This document shows positions 16,938 to 25,371 of a stretch of 64,000 nucleotides of DNA, piece by piece. Source of the DNA: DAOSWM01 sp035380045 (GTDB lineage Bacteria > Bacteroidota > Bacteroidia > Bacteroidales > Tenuifilaceae); contig DAOSWM010000007.1 in NCBI GenBank assembly GCA_035380045.1, forward strand, positions 19,696 to 83,695, written 5' to 3'. Made by a program: the position numbers and the translations under genes. Within the stretch, counting starts at the first letter, position 1; the number at the start of each line of letters is the position of its first letter. The notes under the pieces were generated by a model. It was not told the DNA's origin. It worked only from the letters and a program-made list of their open reading frames with translations, and made no database searches.

Positions 16938-16971
16938 ATGCATATAAAATAGAGTTCTATTTTATATGCAT
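16938..16971. promoter_or_regulatory. 34-base perfect inverted repeat in the korAB leader
   Basis: ATGCATATAAAATAGA (16938-16953) and its exact reverse complement (16956-16971) are separated by only GT. It lies 41-74 bases upstream of the korA ATG, downstream of the candidate promoter. As DNA it suits a dimeric regulator; as RNA it would fold into a 15-16 bp stem. It has no T tract immediately after it on the minus strand, so it does not look like a plain terminator. Confidence 0.6.
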
Positions 16972-17163
16972 CTAACTGATTTTTAATTATTTCAAACTTT
17001 CTTGTTTGTTTTAATTATAGTACAAAATTAGCTTTTTTATAGAATGAATCGCCTTAAAATCATTTTTTTTCACTGTTTAATAACATGAATAAAATCCCAT
17101 TTAAATCGATTTCGACCGAAACATTCTAAACAAACTGATAAATAAGCGTTTGAATATTTCATC
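16972..17163. other. Divergent AT-rich promoter region between korA and the carbonic anhydrase homologue
   Basis: The 325-base gap between the two divergent genes holds the inverted repeat, candidate -7 boxes for both genes, and nothing that looks like coding sequence or a structured RNA gene. Confidence 0.5.
17023..17030 (-). promoter_or_regulatory. Candidate -7 box for korA
   Basis: Minus-strand TAATTTTG matches TAnnTTTG. It predicts a start near 17015 and a leader of ~118 bases that contains the inverted repeat. No clear TTTG element is found upstream. Confidence 0.35.
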
Positions 17164-17171
17164 TATTTTTG
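17164..17171 (+). promoter_or_regulatory. Candidate -7 box for the gamma carbonic anhydrase homologue
   Basis: TATTTTTG matches TAnnTTTG; a second match, TAATTTTG, is at 17197-17204. Either would place the transcript start upstream of the ATG at 17223 and argue against the TTG at 17169 as start. Upstream elements are weak for both. Confidence 0.4.
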
Positions 17172-17222
17172 TACCTCAAGTTAATTTATAAGAAGCTAAT
17201 TTTGTACTATAAATCTTATAAA

Positions 17223-17740
17223 ATGGCACTAATAAAACCACTCAGAGGGGTTACTCCAAGAATAGGGAAGAACTGTTTTCTTGCCGAAACAGCTGTTATT
17301 ATTGGCGATGTAGAAATTGGCGATGATTGTAGTATTTGGTATGGAGGGGTTCTTCGTGGCGATGTTAACTATATTCGTATTGGGAATAGAGTTAGCATAC
17401 AGGATAATGCAGTTATTCATTCGACCTACCAAAAAACAGTTTCATTAATAGGTGATGATGTTACAATTGGTCACAATGTATGCATTCATGGGGCTGAAAT
17501 TAGGAACGGAGCTCTAATAGGAATAAACGCAACAATACTTGATGGCGTTGTGGTTGGTGAGGGTGCTATTGTAGCCGCTAACGCCTTAGTATTAAACAAC
17601 ACCATCATTGAGCCCGGTTGCGTTTATGGTGGAGTCCCCGCAAAATTTATTAAAAAGGTGGACGCTGAGATGGCCAAACAATACAACCAGCGAATTGCCA
17701 GAAGTTACCTAATGTATGCTGGATGGTATAAGGAAGGGAA

Positions 17741-17747
<7 letters not shown>
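17223..17747 (+). CDS. Gamma carbonic anhydrase family protein (left-handed beta-helix)
   Basis: A 174-residue hexapeptide-repeat protein of the YrdA/CaiE/gamma-CA type. The repeats run from about residue 25 to 140 (VEIGDDCSIWYGGVLRGD, IGDDVTIGHNVCIHGAEI). Three histidines fit the trimer-interface zinc site: in HSTY, IGHN and IHG. The catalytic glutamates of true Cam enzymes cannot be assigned confidently, so carbonic anhydrase activity is possible but unproven. Start at ATG 17223 because promoter-like boxes overlap the earlier TTG. The stop codon (17745-17747) falls inside the second unit of a TGAA microsatellite, so repeat-length change would not alter the protein. Confidence 0.82.
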
Positions 17748-17863
<116 letters not shown>

Positions 17864-17963
17864 NNNNNNNNNNNNNNNNNNNNNNNNNNNNNNNNNNNNN
17901 NNNNNNNNNNNNNNNNNNNNNNNNNNNNNNNNNNNNNNNNNNNNNNNNNNNNNNNNNNNNNNN
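17864..17963. other. Assembly gap of exactly 100 N
   Basis: One hundred undetermined bases, a conventional placeholder for a gap of unknown size. Flanked by two identical 55-base sequences, so the true gap may be zero or negative. Confidence 0.97.
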
Positions 17964-18018
17964 TGATTGACCTGCTTGCAGCATGGAGGGTGGTTCAATT
18001 ATAACTAACCTAGCACAA
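17964..18018 (+). repeat. 55-base direct repeat, right copy (contig start)
   Basis: Exact copy of 17809-17863; begins at the first base after the N run and ends two bases before the nhaC stop codon. Confidence 0.9.
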
Positions 18019-18019
18019 A

Positions 18020-19501
18020 CTACTCTTTCTCAACATCTACCTCATCAGATTCAGGCTCCTCTCCCTCAACAAACCTTCGTATTTTTATGTTGAATGCTGC
18101 CATGAATATACTCATTAACGGGCTAATGATATTAAAAAAAGCGTATGGTAAATATGACAATACCGGAACTCCAAGCACGGCTGATTGTGTTGCTCCGCAT
18201 GTATTCCAAGGGATTAAAACCGATGTTACGGTTCCCGAATCCTCCAACGTTCGGCTTAACACTTCCGGTTTTAGCCCTCTCTCCCTGAATGTTTTAGAAA
18301 ACATTCGCCCAGGCACTACGATTGAAATGTACTGATCTGAAGCTGTGATATTAAAAAACAAGCAGGTTCCAACTGTTGTGGCTACCAATGAGCCCGTGCT
18401 TTTAGCCAGCTTAATAACGCTTTGCGTTATACGAACCAGTAACCCGGCTGACTCCATGACCCCTCCAAAAATCATTGCCGAAATTATCAGCCAAATTGTA
18501 TTCAGCATACCTGCCATTCCCCGCGTAGAAAGCAAATCATTCACCTCTGCTACATCTGTTGTTACTGAAATATCACCAAACATGCTTTGCATTGCTGCTA
18601 CGTACGAAGCCATAATATAGCTGCCAGTAATACCCGAAACCTGCCGAATAATATTGGGTTGAAAAATAATGGCAAACAATGCTCCCAGTAAGGTGCCAAT
18701 AAGGATTGCTGGCAGTGGAGGCATCTTCTTTACAATAATAGTAATGAGAATTATTGGCACCAGAAAAAGCATGGGTGTGATGTTAAAGGTGCTTGAAATT
18801 GCATCGAGAGTGTACTGGATGTCAGTATTTACAATGCCCGACTTATGTGTTAATCCTAAAAAAAAGAATATTACTAGCGTAATAACTATTGACGGTGCAG
18901 TAGTGAAAACCATGTATCGAATGTGGGTAAAAAGATCTGTTCCGGCCATAGCTGGAGCTAGATTTGTGGTATCGGATAGTGGCGACATTTTATCGCCAAA
19001 GTATGCTCCTGAAATAATTGCCCCTGCTACAACTCCCTCATTAAATCCAAGTGCATTTCCAATGCCAAGAAGTGCAACACCAATAGTTGCCACGGTTGAC
19101 CATGAGCTACCTGTTGCCAATGATACCAAAGAACAAATTACTACGGTTGCAGCCAAAAAAATGCTTGGATGCAATATTTTTAGGCCATAGTATATTAAGG
19201 CGGGCACTACCCCACTTAACAACCATGTTCCTGCTAACGAACCAATTAACAGCAAAATAAGAATTGATGGCATCGCTGAACTAATGGTTGAAACAATCTT
19301 CTTTCGTACATCCAACCATTTGTGCCCTAAATGAACGGCAATAATTCCTCCTATTGCTGCAGCAAGAAGCAGCGCAATTTGATTGGCTCCTGAAAGGGTA
19401 TTCTCACCAAAAAAATAAACATTTAAACTTAAAAAAACTATTAGGAAGAAGATGGGGATAAACGCCTGGAAAAGCGATGGTTGCTTTACTTTGCCTTGCA
19501 T
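18020..19501 (-). CDS. Na+/H+ antiporter, NhaC family
   Basis: A 493-residue inner-membrane protein with about 11-12 hydrophobic segments. It exchanges Na+ for H+ (or carries an organic acid in some relatives). The NhaC signature is clear: ATGSSWSTVATIG near residue 130, GAYFGDKMSPLSDTTNLAPA near 168, and the symmetric second half with TASDQYISIVVPGRMF near 390. The C-terminus is acidic and cytoplasmic. It is single-gene; the stop is 2 bases from the end of the duplicated sequence next to the gap. Symbol omitted because malate/lactate-antiporter relatives share the fold. Confidence 0.88.
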   Translation of the reverse strand: MQGKVKQPSLFQAFIPIFFLIVFLSLNVYFFGENTLSGANQIALLLAAAIGGIIAVHLGHKWLDVRKKIVSTISSAMPSILILLLIGSLAGTWLLSGVVPALIYYGLKILHPSIFLAATVVICSLVSLATGSSWSTVATIGVALLGIGNALGFNEGVVAGAIISGAYFGDKMSPLSDTTNLAPAMAGTDLFTHIRYMVFTTAPSIVITLVIFFFLGLTHKSGIVNTDIQYTLDAISSTFNITPMLFLVPIILITIIVKKMPPLPAILIGTLLGALFAIIFQPNIIRQVSGITGSYIMASYVAAMQSMFGDISVTTDVAEVNDLLSTRGMAGMLNTIWLIISAMIFGGVMESAGLLVRITQSVIKLAKSTGSLVATTVGTCLFFNITASDQYISIVVPGRMFSKTFRERGLKPEVLSRTLEDSGTVTSVLIPWNTCGATQSAVLGVPVLSYLPYAFFNIISPLMSIFMAAFNIKIRRFVEGEEPESDEVDVEKE

Positions 19502-19760
19502 AAGCAGAAATTTTCATAAAAATATGAAGGTCTAAGTTATACATTTAAATGGGATTTCAATTACAGTAACCTTTTTTTAAAAATTAATTTCACTTAAATG
19601 AGACATCATCGGTTAACCATTTTTTTTTATTCTCGTAGAAAACTATTACAAGCAAAAAGCATATAATTCAAATGGCATATAATTTGTATGGAGTAATTAC
19701 AGGATTTTTAGCCACTATTTTGAATATTATGACTTTAAACCATTTTAAGTGACTAATAAA

Positions 19761-20348
19761 ATGGAGATAAACATTGACTTTTTCAAAATTGAGCATAAGC
19801 AAATTGCACCTGAGCAAGGGAAAATTCTCATTGCCGAGCCCGGTCTTATGGATCAATATTTTAAAAGATCAGTAATCCTGCTGGTTGAACACAACCTGAA
19901 TGGAACGATAGGTTTTGTGTTGAACCGAATGATTGACATGAGCATAAACGAACTTCTTCCCGATTTTCCAGAATTCAATGTTAGCATCTCAATTGGTGGT
20001 CCTGTTAGCCCCAGCAGCATCCACTTTATTCACACTTTGGGTGATATTATACCCGATACCGCAAAGGTTTCTGATGGTTTATACTGGGGTGGCAACTTTG
20101 ATACGCTAAAAGCCCTAATTATTAACGGGAAAGCTACCAGCCGGCAGGTGCGTTTCTTCGTAGGTTACTCAGGATGGGGAACAAATCAGCTTGAAAAGGA
20201 GCTCAAAGAGCACAGCTGGGTTGTTTCGGAGCTTGATGTTGTAAAAATAATGACCGGGAAGGATGATATGTGGGCAAAAACTGTAAGTCAACTCGGACAA
20301 AAATATAAACCTTGGACCATTTACCCCGAAAACCCATCGTTAAACTGA
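19761..20348 (+). CDS. YqgE/AlgH family protein (UPF0301)
   Basis: A 195-residue member of a widespread family of unknown biochemical role. Family motifs: GKILIAEPGLMDQYFKRSVILL near residue 20 (seen as its parts AEPGLMD and FKRSVILL), NGTIGFVLN near 50, ISIGGPVSP near 80, and RFFVGYSGWGTNQLEKEL near 130. Start chosen at ATG 19761; a GTG four codons earlier is possible. Its last 28 bases overlap the end of the convergent aminotransferase gene. Confidence 0.88.
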   Translation: MEINIDFFKIEHKQIAPEQGKILIAEPGLMDQYFKRSVILLVEHNLNGTIGFVLNRMIDMSINELLPDFPEFNVSISIGGPVSPSSIHFIHTLGDIIPDTAKVSDGLYWGGNFDTLKALIINGKATSRQVRFFVGYSGWGTNQLEKELKEHSWVVSELDVVKIMTGKDDMWAKTVSQLGQKYKPWTIYPENPSLN

Positions 20349-21199
20349 TCAGGAAATGTAATTCGATTTATTTCCCTGCTCAGCACAATGCTTTTTTTAT
20401 TAAAGAAACGCTTCTCCCGACAACCTACAACCCACTGAATTCCTTTAACTGCATTAGTTAAAAACATTTCATCAGCATGTAGTAACTCCTGAGGGTTAAT
20501 TGATGCATTATCGAATATTGTTAAACCTAATCTTTTTGCTGTTATTATCACAAGCTTTCTCATCACTCCGTCAACACAACCTTCGTTTAGCGAAGGTGTA
20601 TATATGTTATCGCCAACCACATAGAAAAGGTTCGAACTAATTGCCTCACTAACACGATTCTGATCGTTAATAATCAGGCAATCATCAACACCCATTCGTA
20701 CCTTATGCTGACCAGCCATCACGTATAGCAATGCGTTACAACTTTTTATTGATGAGAGGTAGTTTATGGGTTTCCTTAAGCCCGTGAAAAAATCTATAAC
20801 GAGTCCACGCTTATTTAACTCATAAAAGTTGTACTTCAACGGCTTTGCCTGCATTATTATTGAAACCTTACTGGTTGCTGGTGTGTAATACCCACCCTCC
20901 TCACGAAAAACTGTCAGCCGAACTCTTGCGCTACCGAAAACTCTATTCTTATTGAGCAAACGTGTAATTTCTCTTTCGAGAAACTCCATTGTAAGAAACT
21001 GAGGAACCTCCATCCCCAGCAGTTCTATCCCATTTATTAAACGTTTATAATGAAGTTCTACATTACGTGGGGTTGTACCAAACGCATGAATAGTTTCAAA
21101 CAGCCCGTCGCCGTATGCAAATGCCCTGTTTGTGGCAGAAAGCACCGGCTGGTTTTCTAAAAAAAACTGACTGTTATACCACGTATAATTTTTAATCAT
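20321..21199 (-). CDS. Class IV aminotransferase (PLP; aminodeoxychorismate lyase / branched-chain type)
   Basis: A 292-residue fold-type IV PLP enzyme. The entry loop RAFAYGDGLFETIHAFG is near residue 25 and the PLP lysine is in YLSSIKSCNAL (about residue 150); the phosphate-binding EAISSNLF and NAVKGIQWV segments follow. PabC (aminodeoxychorismate lyase) and D- or branched-chain aminotransferases share these marks, and no substrate-specific residue settles it. Start taken as ATG 21199, giving an 8-base overlap with the upstream NUDIX gene; an earlier in-frame codon at 21229 would overlap by 38 bases. Confidence 0.8.
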   Translation of the reverse strand: MIKNYTWYNSQFFLENQPVLSATNRAFAYGDGLFETIHAFGTTPRNVELHYKRLINGIELLGMEVPQFLTMEFLEREITRLLNKNRVFGSARVRLTVFREEGGYYTPATSKVSIIMQAKPLKYNFYELNKRGLVIDFFTGLRKPINYLSSIKSCNALLYVMAGQHKVRMGVDDCLIINDQNRVSEAISSNLFYVVGDNIYTPSLNEGCVDGVMRKLVIITAKRLGLTIFDNASINPQELLHADEMFLTNAVKGIQWVVGCREKRFFNKKSIVLSREINRITFPDQFNDGFSG

Positions 21200-21647
21200 T
21201 CTTTGTAAATCGTTTTCCAAGAATAGCAAAGGCCTCTTTTATCAGCAAAGGCTGGATTAATTCGTATGTAAGCTCTAGGGGGTATTTATTTGCGACCATA
21301 ATTTCTTCTATTTCATAAGAACCTAACTTCCCAAATTCAATCACATTGGCATAAAATAGTCGGTTATAACTTCCTCCTTTCTTTGTTTCAATTGAAAAAT
21401 CGCAGAGCGGAAAAATCTCAAAGTTCTCGGCACCAGTTTCCTCCTCTAATTCTCTTACAGCAGCCTCCTCTGGAATTTCTCCCTCTTCAATATGACCACC
21501 GGGGATTTCCCATGTTTCTTTACTTTTTTGCCTAACCCAAACTAATTCACCCAGATACTCAGCTACAACAACAACGTAACTATACTTTTTATCAAGTTCA
21601 CCAATGGAATGTATTTTCAGTAAAAAATCTTGTTTCGAACTGCTCAT
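21192..21647 (-). CDS. NUDIX hydrolase
   Basis: A 151-residue enzyme with a complete Nudix box: GGHIEEGEIPEEAAVRELEE followed by ETGAE (about residues 46-70), containing the metal-binding REXXEE. These enzymes cleave nucleoside diphosphates linked to another moiety; the N-terminal beta-grasp-like sheet resembles MutT/8-oxo-dGTPase-type members, but substrate cannot be told. It lies 11 bases after the rhomboid gene and overlaps the aminotransferase, so the three are one operon. Confidence 0.88.
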   Translation of the reverse strand: MSSSKQDFLLKIHSIGELDKKYSYVVVVAEYLGELVWVRQKSKETWEIPGGHIEEGEIPEEAAVRELEEETGAENFEIFPLCDFSIETKKGGSYNRLFYANVIEFGKLGSYEIEEIMVANKYPLELTYELIQPLLIKEAFAILGKRFTKND

Positions 21648-21658
21648 AAAGCAAATAC

Positions 21659-22273
21659 TTAAAAACCCAACTCTCTTAAAAAAACGTGGATTAACGTGGG
21701 GCTAATCAAAAGGGGATAAACAAATCCAAATACAGCCCCTATAAAATGGGCATCATGGTTTACATTGTCATGAGATTTCTTGCTCATATAGTGTGAGTAA
21801 ACCAAGTATCCCACTCCAAAAATAATTGCAGGAATTGGAATTACTCCCAACAGTAAAAGGTTGTTGAGCGGCTGAAAAAAAATGCTGAAGAATACTACTG
21901 AAGAAACGCCCCCTGAAGCACCAACTCCCTGATAAAAAGAATCGTTCCTATACTTCCTTACGGTTGTTAATGATGAAACTATAATCCCTCCAATGTAGAG
22001 CCCAAGGAAATGTATCGATGTATTTGACATGACTCCCTGCAATTTCAAGTTCTCAAAAACATTCTGCGAAAAAATTCCGAACGAAAAGAAAACCAACATA
22101 TTTATTATCAAGTGCATATAATCGGCATGAACAAAGCCATGAGTAACAAGTCGGTACCACTCCTTCCTGTGAACAACTCTGCTTGGGCTTAACAGTAGCC
22201 TACTCATAATTCGGTTATCCTTAAATGCCAGGAACGAAATCAGGGAGGTAATAATTATAATTAGTATGGTCAT
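21659..22273 (-). CDS. Rhomboid family intramembrane serine protease
   Basis: A 204-residue membrane protein with about six hydrophobic helices. The catalytic serine is in GVGASGGVSSVVFF (about residue 119) and the histidine in DAHFIGAVFGFVYPL (about 177), giving the Ser-His dyad of rhomboids. HGFVHADYMHLIINM near residue 50 matches the conserved loop-1/TM2 segment with its HxxxN. It would cleave transmembrane substrates inside the inner membrane; targets are unknown. Placed between holA and a NUDIX gene. Confidence 0.9.
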   Translation of the reverse strand: MTILIIIITSLISFLAFKDNRIMSRLLLSPSRVVHRKEWYRLVTHGFVHADYMHLIINMLVFFSFGIFSQNVFENLKLQGVMSNTSIHFLGLYIGGIIVSSLTTVRKYRNDSFYQGVGASGGVSSVVFFSIFFQPLNNLLLLGVIPIPAIIFGVGYLVYSHYMSKKSHDNVNHDAHFIGAVFGFVYPLLISPTLIHVFLRELGF

Positions 22274-22323
22274 CCTGTAGTTATGAATGGAATTTGACTA
22301 TAAAGGAAATTCTTCAAGGGGTG

Positions 22324-23367
22324 CTAATGCATAATTCTAAATATCAACTCCTTAAGCAGCTTCCCTTCATCCGTAGAATCGTTGTTAACCCCCTTTGAAC
22401 GCATGTCATATTCACGCAGCAGGCTAAATACCTGAACACATTTGGCTGGGTTATAAATACGTGCAGCATTCTTATACTCCGATACAAAAAACGGATTTAA
22501 TCGTAAGGCAACCGCAACACTTTGATCGTTTTTATCCTTAAGAAAATGGAAAGAAAATATTTTATGAAAATACTGGTAAACAGAACTTATAGTTAAAAAT
22601 AGGGGGCTTGCTTTGGGGTTCTTCGCAAAATAATCAACAATTCTGTTTACCTTAAGGATGTTGCGTTCTCCAATAGCTTTACAAAATTCGAACCTGTTAA
22701 AATCTTTACTTATCCCAATATTTTTCTCAATGTGCGCAACGGTAATCCTCCTATTATCGGCAGGCAACGTAATTACCAGCTTCTCAAGTTCCTTAACCAC
22801 TTTGCTTAAATCGTTCCCCAGGTAGTCCTTCAGCAACTCTGCTGATGCAGGCTCAATAGTAAACCCCTTACTTTTTAAATGCTGGGTAATCCAAGCCGGA
22901 ACCTGATAATCATAAAGCCTACTCGATTCAAAGTAAACGCCAATCTTGCTGGCAAGGTTAAATAACTTTTTAAGTTTTTCCCCAGGGCGTCCACTTTGAG
23001 TGGGAGTATACTTAAGGTTTAGTACTAGTATGGTTGATTTAAGAGGAGCCTTCAGGTAGGTTTCTAAATCCTCGAGTTTTTTGATGTTCTGAGCCTCCTT
23101 CACAATTACTACCTGCTGGTTCGCCATCATAGGGAAACGACGAGATGTTTCAATAATGTATGGCACATCAACATCCTTCCCGTAAAGCACAACCTGATTA
23201 AATGCTCGTTCCGACTCGGACAGCACATTTTCTGCAATAAAATCGGTTATCCTGTCAATGTAGTAAAACTCATCGCCAGACAGAATATAAATTGGTTTGA
23301 ATATTTTTTTCTTTAGCTCGCTAAGAATCTCTTCACAAGCCTCATTAGGGTTACTTCGTTTAGCCAT
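22324..23367 (-). CDS. holA: DNA polymerase III subunit delta
   Basis: The delta subunit opens the sliding clamp within the clamp-loader complex. It has the three-domain AAA+-like layout without a functional P-loop: an N-terminal RecA-like fold (PIYILSGDEFYYIDRITDFI; MMANQQVVIVKEAQ), a lid domain and a C-terminal collar helix bundle (NRFEFCKAIGERNILKVNRI). Length 347 is usual for Bacteroidota. It starts 15 bases after the AMP nucleosidase stop, on the same strand. Confidence 0.9.
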   Translation of the reverse strand: MAKRSNPNEACEEILSELKKKIFKPIYILSGDEFYYIDRITDFIAENVLSESERAFNQVVLYGKDVDVPYIIETSRRFPMMANQQVVIVKEAQNIKKLEDLETYLKAPLKSTILVLNLKYTPTQSGRPGEKLKKLFNLASKIGVYFESSRLYDYQVPAWITQHLKSKGFTIEPASAELLKDYLGNDLSKVVKELEKLVITLPADNRRITVAHIEKNIGISKDFNRFEFCKAIGERNILKVNRIVDYFAKNPKASPLFLTISSVYQYFHKIFSFHFLKDKNDQSVAVALRLNPFFVSEYKNAARIYNPAKCVQVFSLLREYDMRSKGVNNDSTDEGKLLKELIFRIMH

Positions 23368-23382
23368 GAAAAATGGGAGATT

Positions 23383-24153
23383 CTAAAAACGGAGGTGTTT
23401 TACCGACCTTCCTTCGTTCTTAAGTATTTTTAACGACTCTATTCCTATTTTAATGTGATCCTCAACGTATAAATTTGTTACCACCTTATCACTTTCGCTA
23501 GTTTTCACGCCTGTTGAAATCATAGGTTGATCGGATACGAGAAGAAGTGCTCCTGAGGGTATCTCGTTGGCAAACCCAACGGTAAAAATGGTAGCGGTTT
23601 CCATATCAACTGCCATGGCTCTAATATTTCGCAGATACTCCTTAAAGGCTTCATCGTACTCCCAAACCCTGCGGTTTGTAGTTAGAATGGTGCCAGTCCA
23701 GTAATCCCTATTGAAATCTCGAATGGTTGTAGAAACGGCTCGCTGCAGGTTAAACGCAGGAAGAGCAGGTACTTCCGGAGGGAAATAGTCGTTTGAGGTT
23801 CCTTCGTGGCGAATGGCTGCAATGGGCAGGATTAAATCGCCTAGCTGGCTTTTCTTTTTCAACCCTCCGCATTTCCCAAGAAAAAGAACGGCCTTGGGGT
23901 TTATTGAACTTAGAAGATCCATTATTGTTGCTGCGTTAGGGCTTCCCATGCCAAAATCAATCATTGTTATTCCGTCGAAGTTTGCACACGGCATGTTTGC
24001 ATGCGGATCCACAATGTCAACATTATTGTATTCTGCAAAAAAATCAAGGTATCCTCTGAAATTTGTAAGAAGAATATGAGTGCCAAAATCCTCTATTTTC
24101 TGACCAGTGTAACGGGGCAACCAGTTAGCAACAATCTCGTCTTTTGTTTTCAT
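23383..24153 (-). CDS. amn: AMP nucleosidase
   Basis: Splits AMP into adenine and ribose 5-phosphate, or acts on a related purine nucleotide. It is a 256-residue phosphorylase-fold protein of the short Bacteroidota type, shorter than E. coli Amn (~480) because the regulatory N-terminal domain is absent. Motifs: ITMIDFGMGSPNAATIMDLL near residue 80, VLFLGKCGGL near 105 and AVDMETATIF near 195, which hold the ribose and base. Start taken as ATG 24153; the upstream ATG at 24195 adds 14 residues not typical of the family. Confidence 0.88.
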   Translation of the reverse strand: MKTKDEIVANWLPRYTGQKIEDFGTHILLTNFRGYLDFFAEYNNVDIVDPHANMPCANFDGITMIDFGMGSPNAATIMDLLSSINPKAVLFLGKCGGLKKKSQLGDLILPIAAIRHEGTSNDYFPPEVPALPAFNLQRAVSTTIRDFNRDYWTGTILTTNRRVWEYDEAFKEYLRNIRAMAVDMETATIFTVGFANEIPSGALLLVSDQPMISTGVKTSESDKVVTNLYVEDHIKIGIESLKILKNEGRSVKHLRF

Positions 24154-24238
24154 ATTGTCAAAGTATAGGTTTATTTCAAGTCCGTTTGCTTTCAAATAGT
24201 ATTTAAGCTATACACTTACATAAATGAAAGCAATTTAA

Positions 24239-24246
24239 TATCTTTG
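24239..24246 (+). promoter_or_regulatory. Candidate -7 box for the HsdR-N gene
   Basis: TATCTTTG matches TAnnTTTG, 95 bases before the GTG at 24341. No TTTG element is seen at the ideal spacing, so strength is uncertain. Confidence 0.4.
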
Positions 24247-24340
24247 ACCAACAAAAATAATGTTTTTTTGTGGCAATTCAATCAATGCGTAAAAACAAAC
24301 AGAAACTATTGAATTATTCATTTCAACTGCTGGAATAATT

Positions 24341-24808
24341 GTGGTGATTAAGCTAAACTTTCCTTCATTTAACATGAAAGTGAAAACCGAGGGAGGTCAA
24401 ACAAAAGTTTTCGACCCAATACGAAGAAAATACGTAGCACTAACCCCCGAAGAACGTGTAAGACAACATGTTGTAAATTTTCTTGTAGTTACCAAAGGTT
24501 ACCCTATGGGGCTATTGAGGGTTGAGAAAAAAGTAACTGTAAATTCGTTGCCCCAAAGAGCCGATATAATCGCCTATAACAAACAGGGAAACGCCCTGCT
24601 TGTAGTTGAATGCAAATCATACACAACCGAACTTACCCAACAGGTATACCAACAAGCAGCCAGATACAATACTACTCTAAAAGCCCCTTTCCTATTAGTA
24701 ACAAACGGATTAAAACATTTTTGCAGTAAAATTGATTTTGAGAAGAAGACTAGTACCCCCCTTGAAACAATCCCCAAATTTGAAGAAATATGTCAAGCTA
24801 GCTCCTAG
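24341..24808 (+). CDS. Orphan HsdR N-terminal domain protein (PD-(D/E)XK nuclease fold)
   Basis: A 155-residue protein matching only the N-terminal nuclease domain of type I restriction subunit R. The catalytic arrangement is visible: RADIIAYNKQGNALLVVECKS gives Asp about residue 74 and the E-x-K pair near 89-91. No helicase domain and no hsdM/hsdS genes are nearby. Small stand-alone proteins of this type are common next to holA in Bacteroidota, so this is more likely a housekeeping nuclease-fold protein than a restriction remnant. GTG start at 24341 or 24344; the LNFPSF segment argues against starting at the later ATG. Confidence 0.8.
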   Translation: MVIKLNFPSFNMKVKTEGGQTKVFDPIRRKYVALTPEERVRQHVVNFLVVTKGYPMGLLRVEKKVTVNSLPQRADIIAYNKQGNALLVVECKSYTTELTQQVYQQAARYNTTLKAPFLLVTNGLKHFCSKIDFEKKTSTPLETIPKFEEICQASS

Positions 24809-25358
24809 CTACCTGCTGAATTGGATTAATTAACTGAAGCATAATTTCATCTCCCCATCCATTTAAAGTTTTTTGCCACTCTTTTTTCACCCCAACAACA
24901 TTGAAACCATGGTTTTTAAACAGTTGTATGCTAATCTGGTTCTCGAATGAAATGTTACAGTAAAGCTGGTGTAGCTGTAACGTTTCGAAAGCATAACGAA
25001 TGAGCAGTGAAAGAGCTTCAGTTGCATACCCCCTGTGCCGGAACTCCTTGTTTGCAATAAGGATTCCAATTCCTGCCCTTAGGTGAAAAGGATCAAAATC
25101 AAATAGATCAATAGTGCCAACCGACACTTGCATTAAGGAACTTTGGTTCTTTGCTTCAATAATTAGCCTTAACTGCTTTGTTTCCCATATATCCAGGTGT
25201 GATGTTTCTATGTACTTCTTTAAAATGTACTTTGAAAAAGGTGTAATGGTATTACTCACCTTCCATATCTCCATGTTGTTTTCCCATGAATACAGAAGAT
25301 CTAGGTCGGTTGGTTCTAGAGCACGAAGTTTAACAGCTGAATTCTCGAGGTTACTCAC
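24798..25358 (-). CDS. GNAT-family N-acetyltransferase (RimJ/RimL-like)
   Basis: A 186-residue acetyl-CoA-dependent acetyltransferase. VKLRALEPTDLDLLYSWENN opens the fold; the CoA-binding segment is AGIGILIANKEFRHRGYATEAL near residue 100 (RxxGxA type), followed by LHQLYCNISFENQISIQLFKNHGF. Resembles RimJ/RimL and SpeG-like enzymes; substrate is unknown. A GTG at 25358 leaves a 13-base gap after the upstream stop and is preferred over the TTG at 25391, which would overlap it. Its end overlaps the convergent HsdR-N gene by 11 bases. Confidence 0.82.
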   Translation of the reverse strand: MSNLENSAVKLRALEPTDLDLLYSWENNMEIWKVSNTITPFSKYILKKYIETSHLDIWETKQLRLIIEAKNQSSLMQVSVGTIDLFDFDPFHLRAGIGILIANKEFRHRGYATEALSLLIRYAFETLQLHQLYCNISFENQISIQLFKNHGFNVVGVKKEWQKTLNGWGDEIMLQLINPIQQVARS

Positions 25359-25371
25359 GGTATATAAAAGA

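Noticed and set aside
18669..19190. 173-codon plus-strand open frame antisense to nhaC
   Set aside because: It mirrors the hydrophobic codons of NhaC in the opposite frame, has no recognisable family, and the NhaC frame is clearly real.
24341..24808. Remnant of a type I restriction-modification locus
   Set aside because: No hsdM, hsdS or helicase remnants nearby and the small protein looks complete; related stand-alone genes exist beside holA in the phylum.
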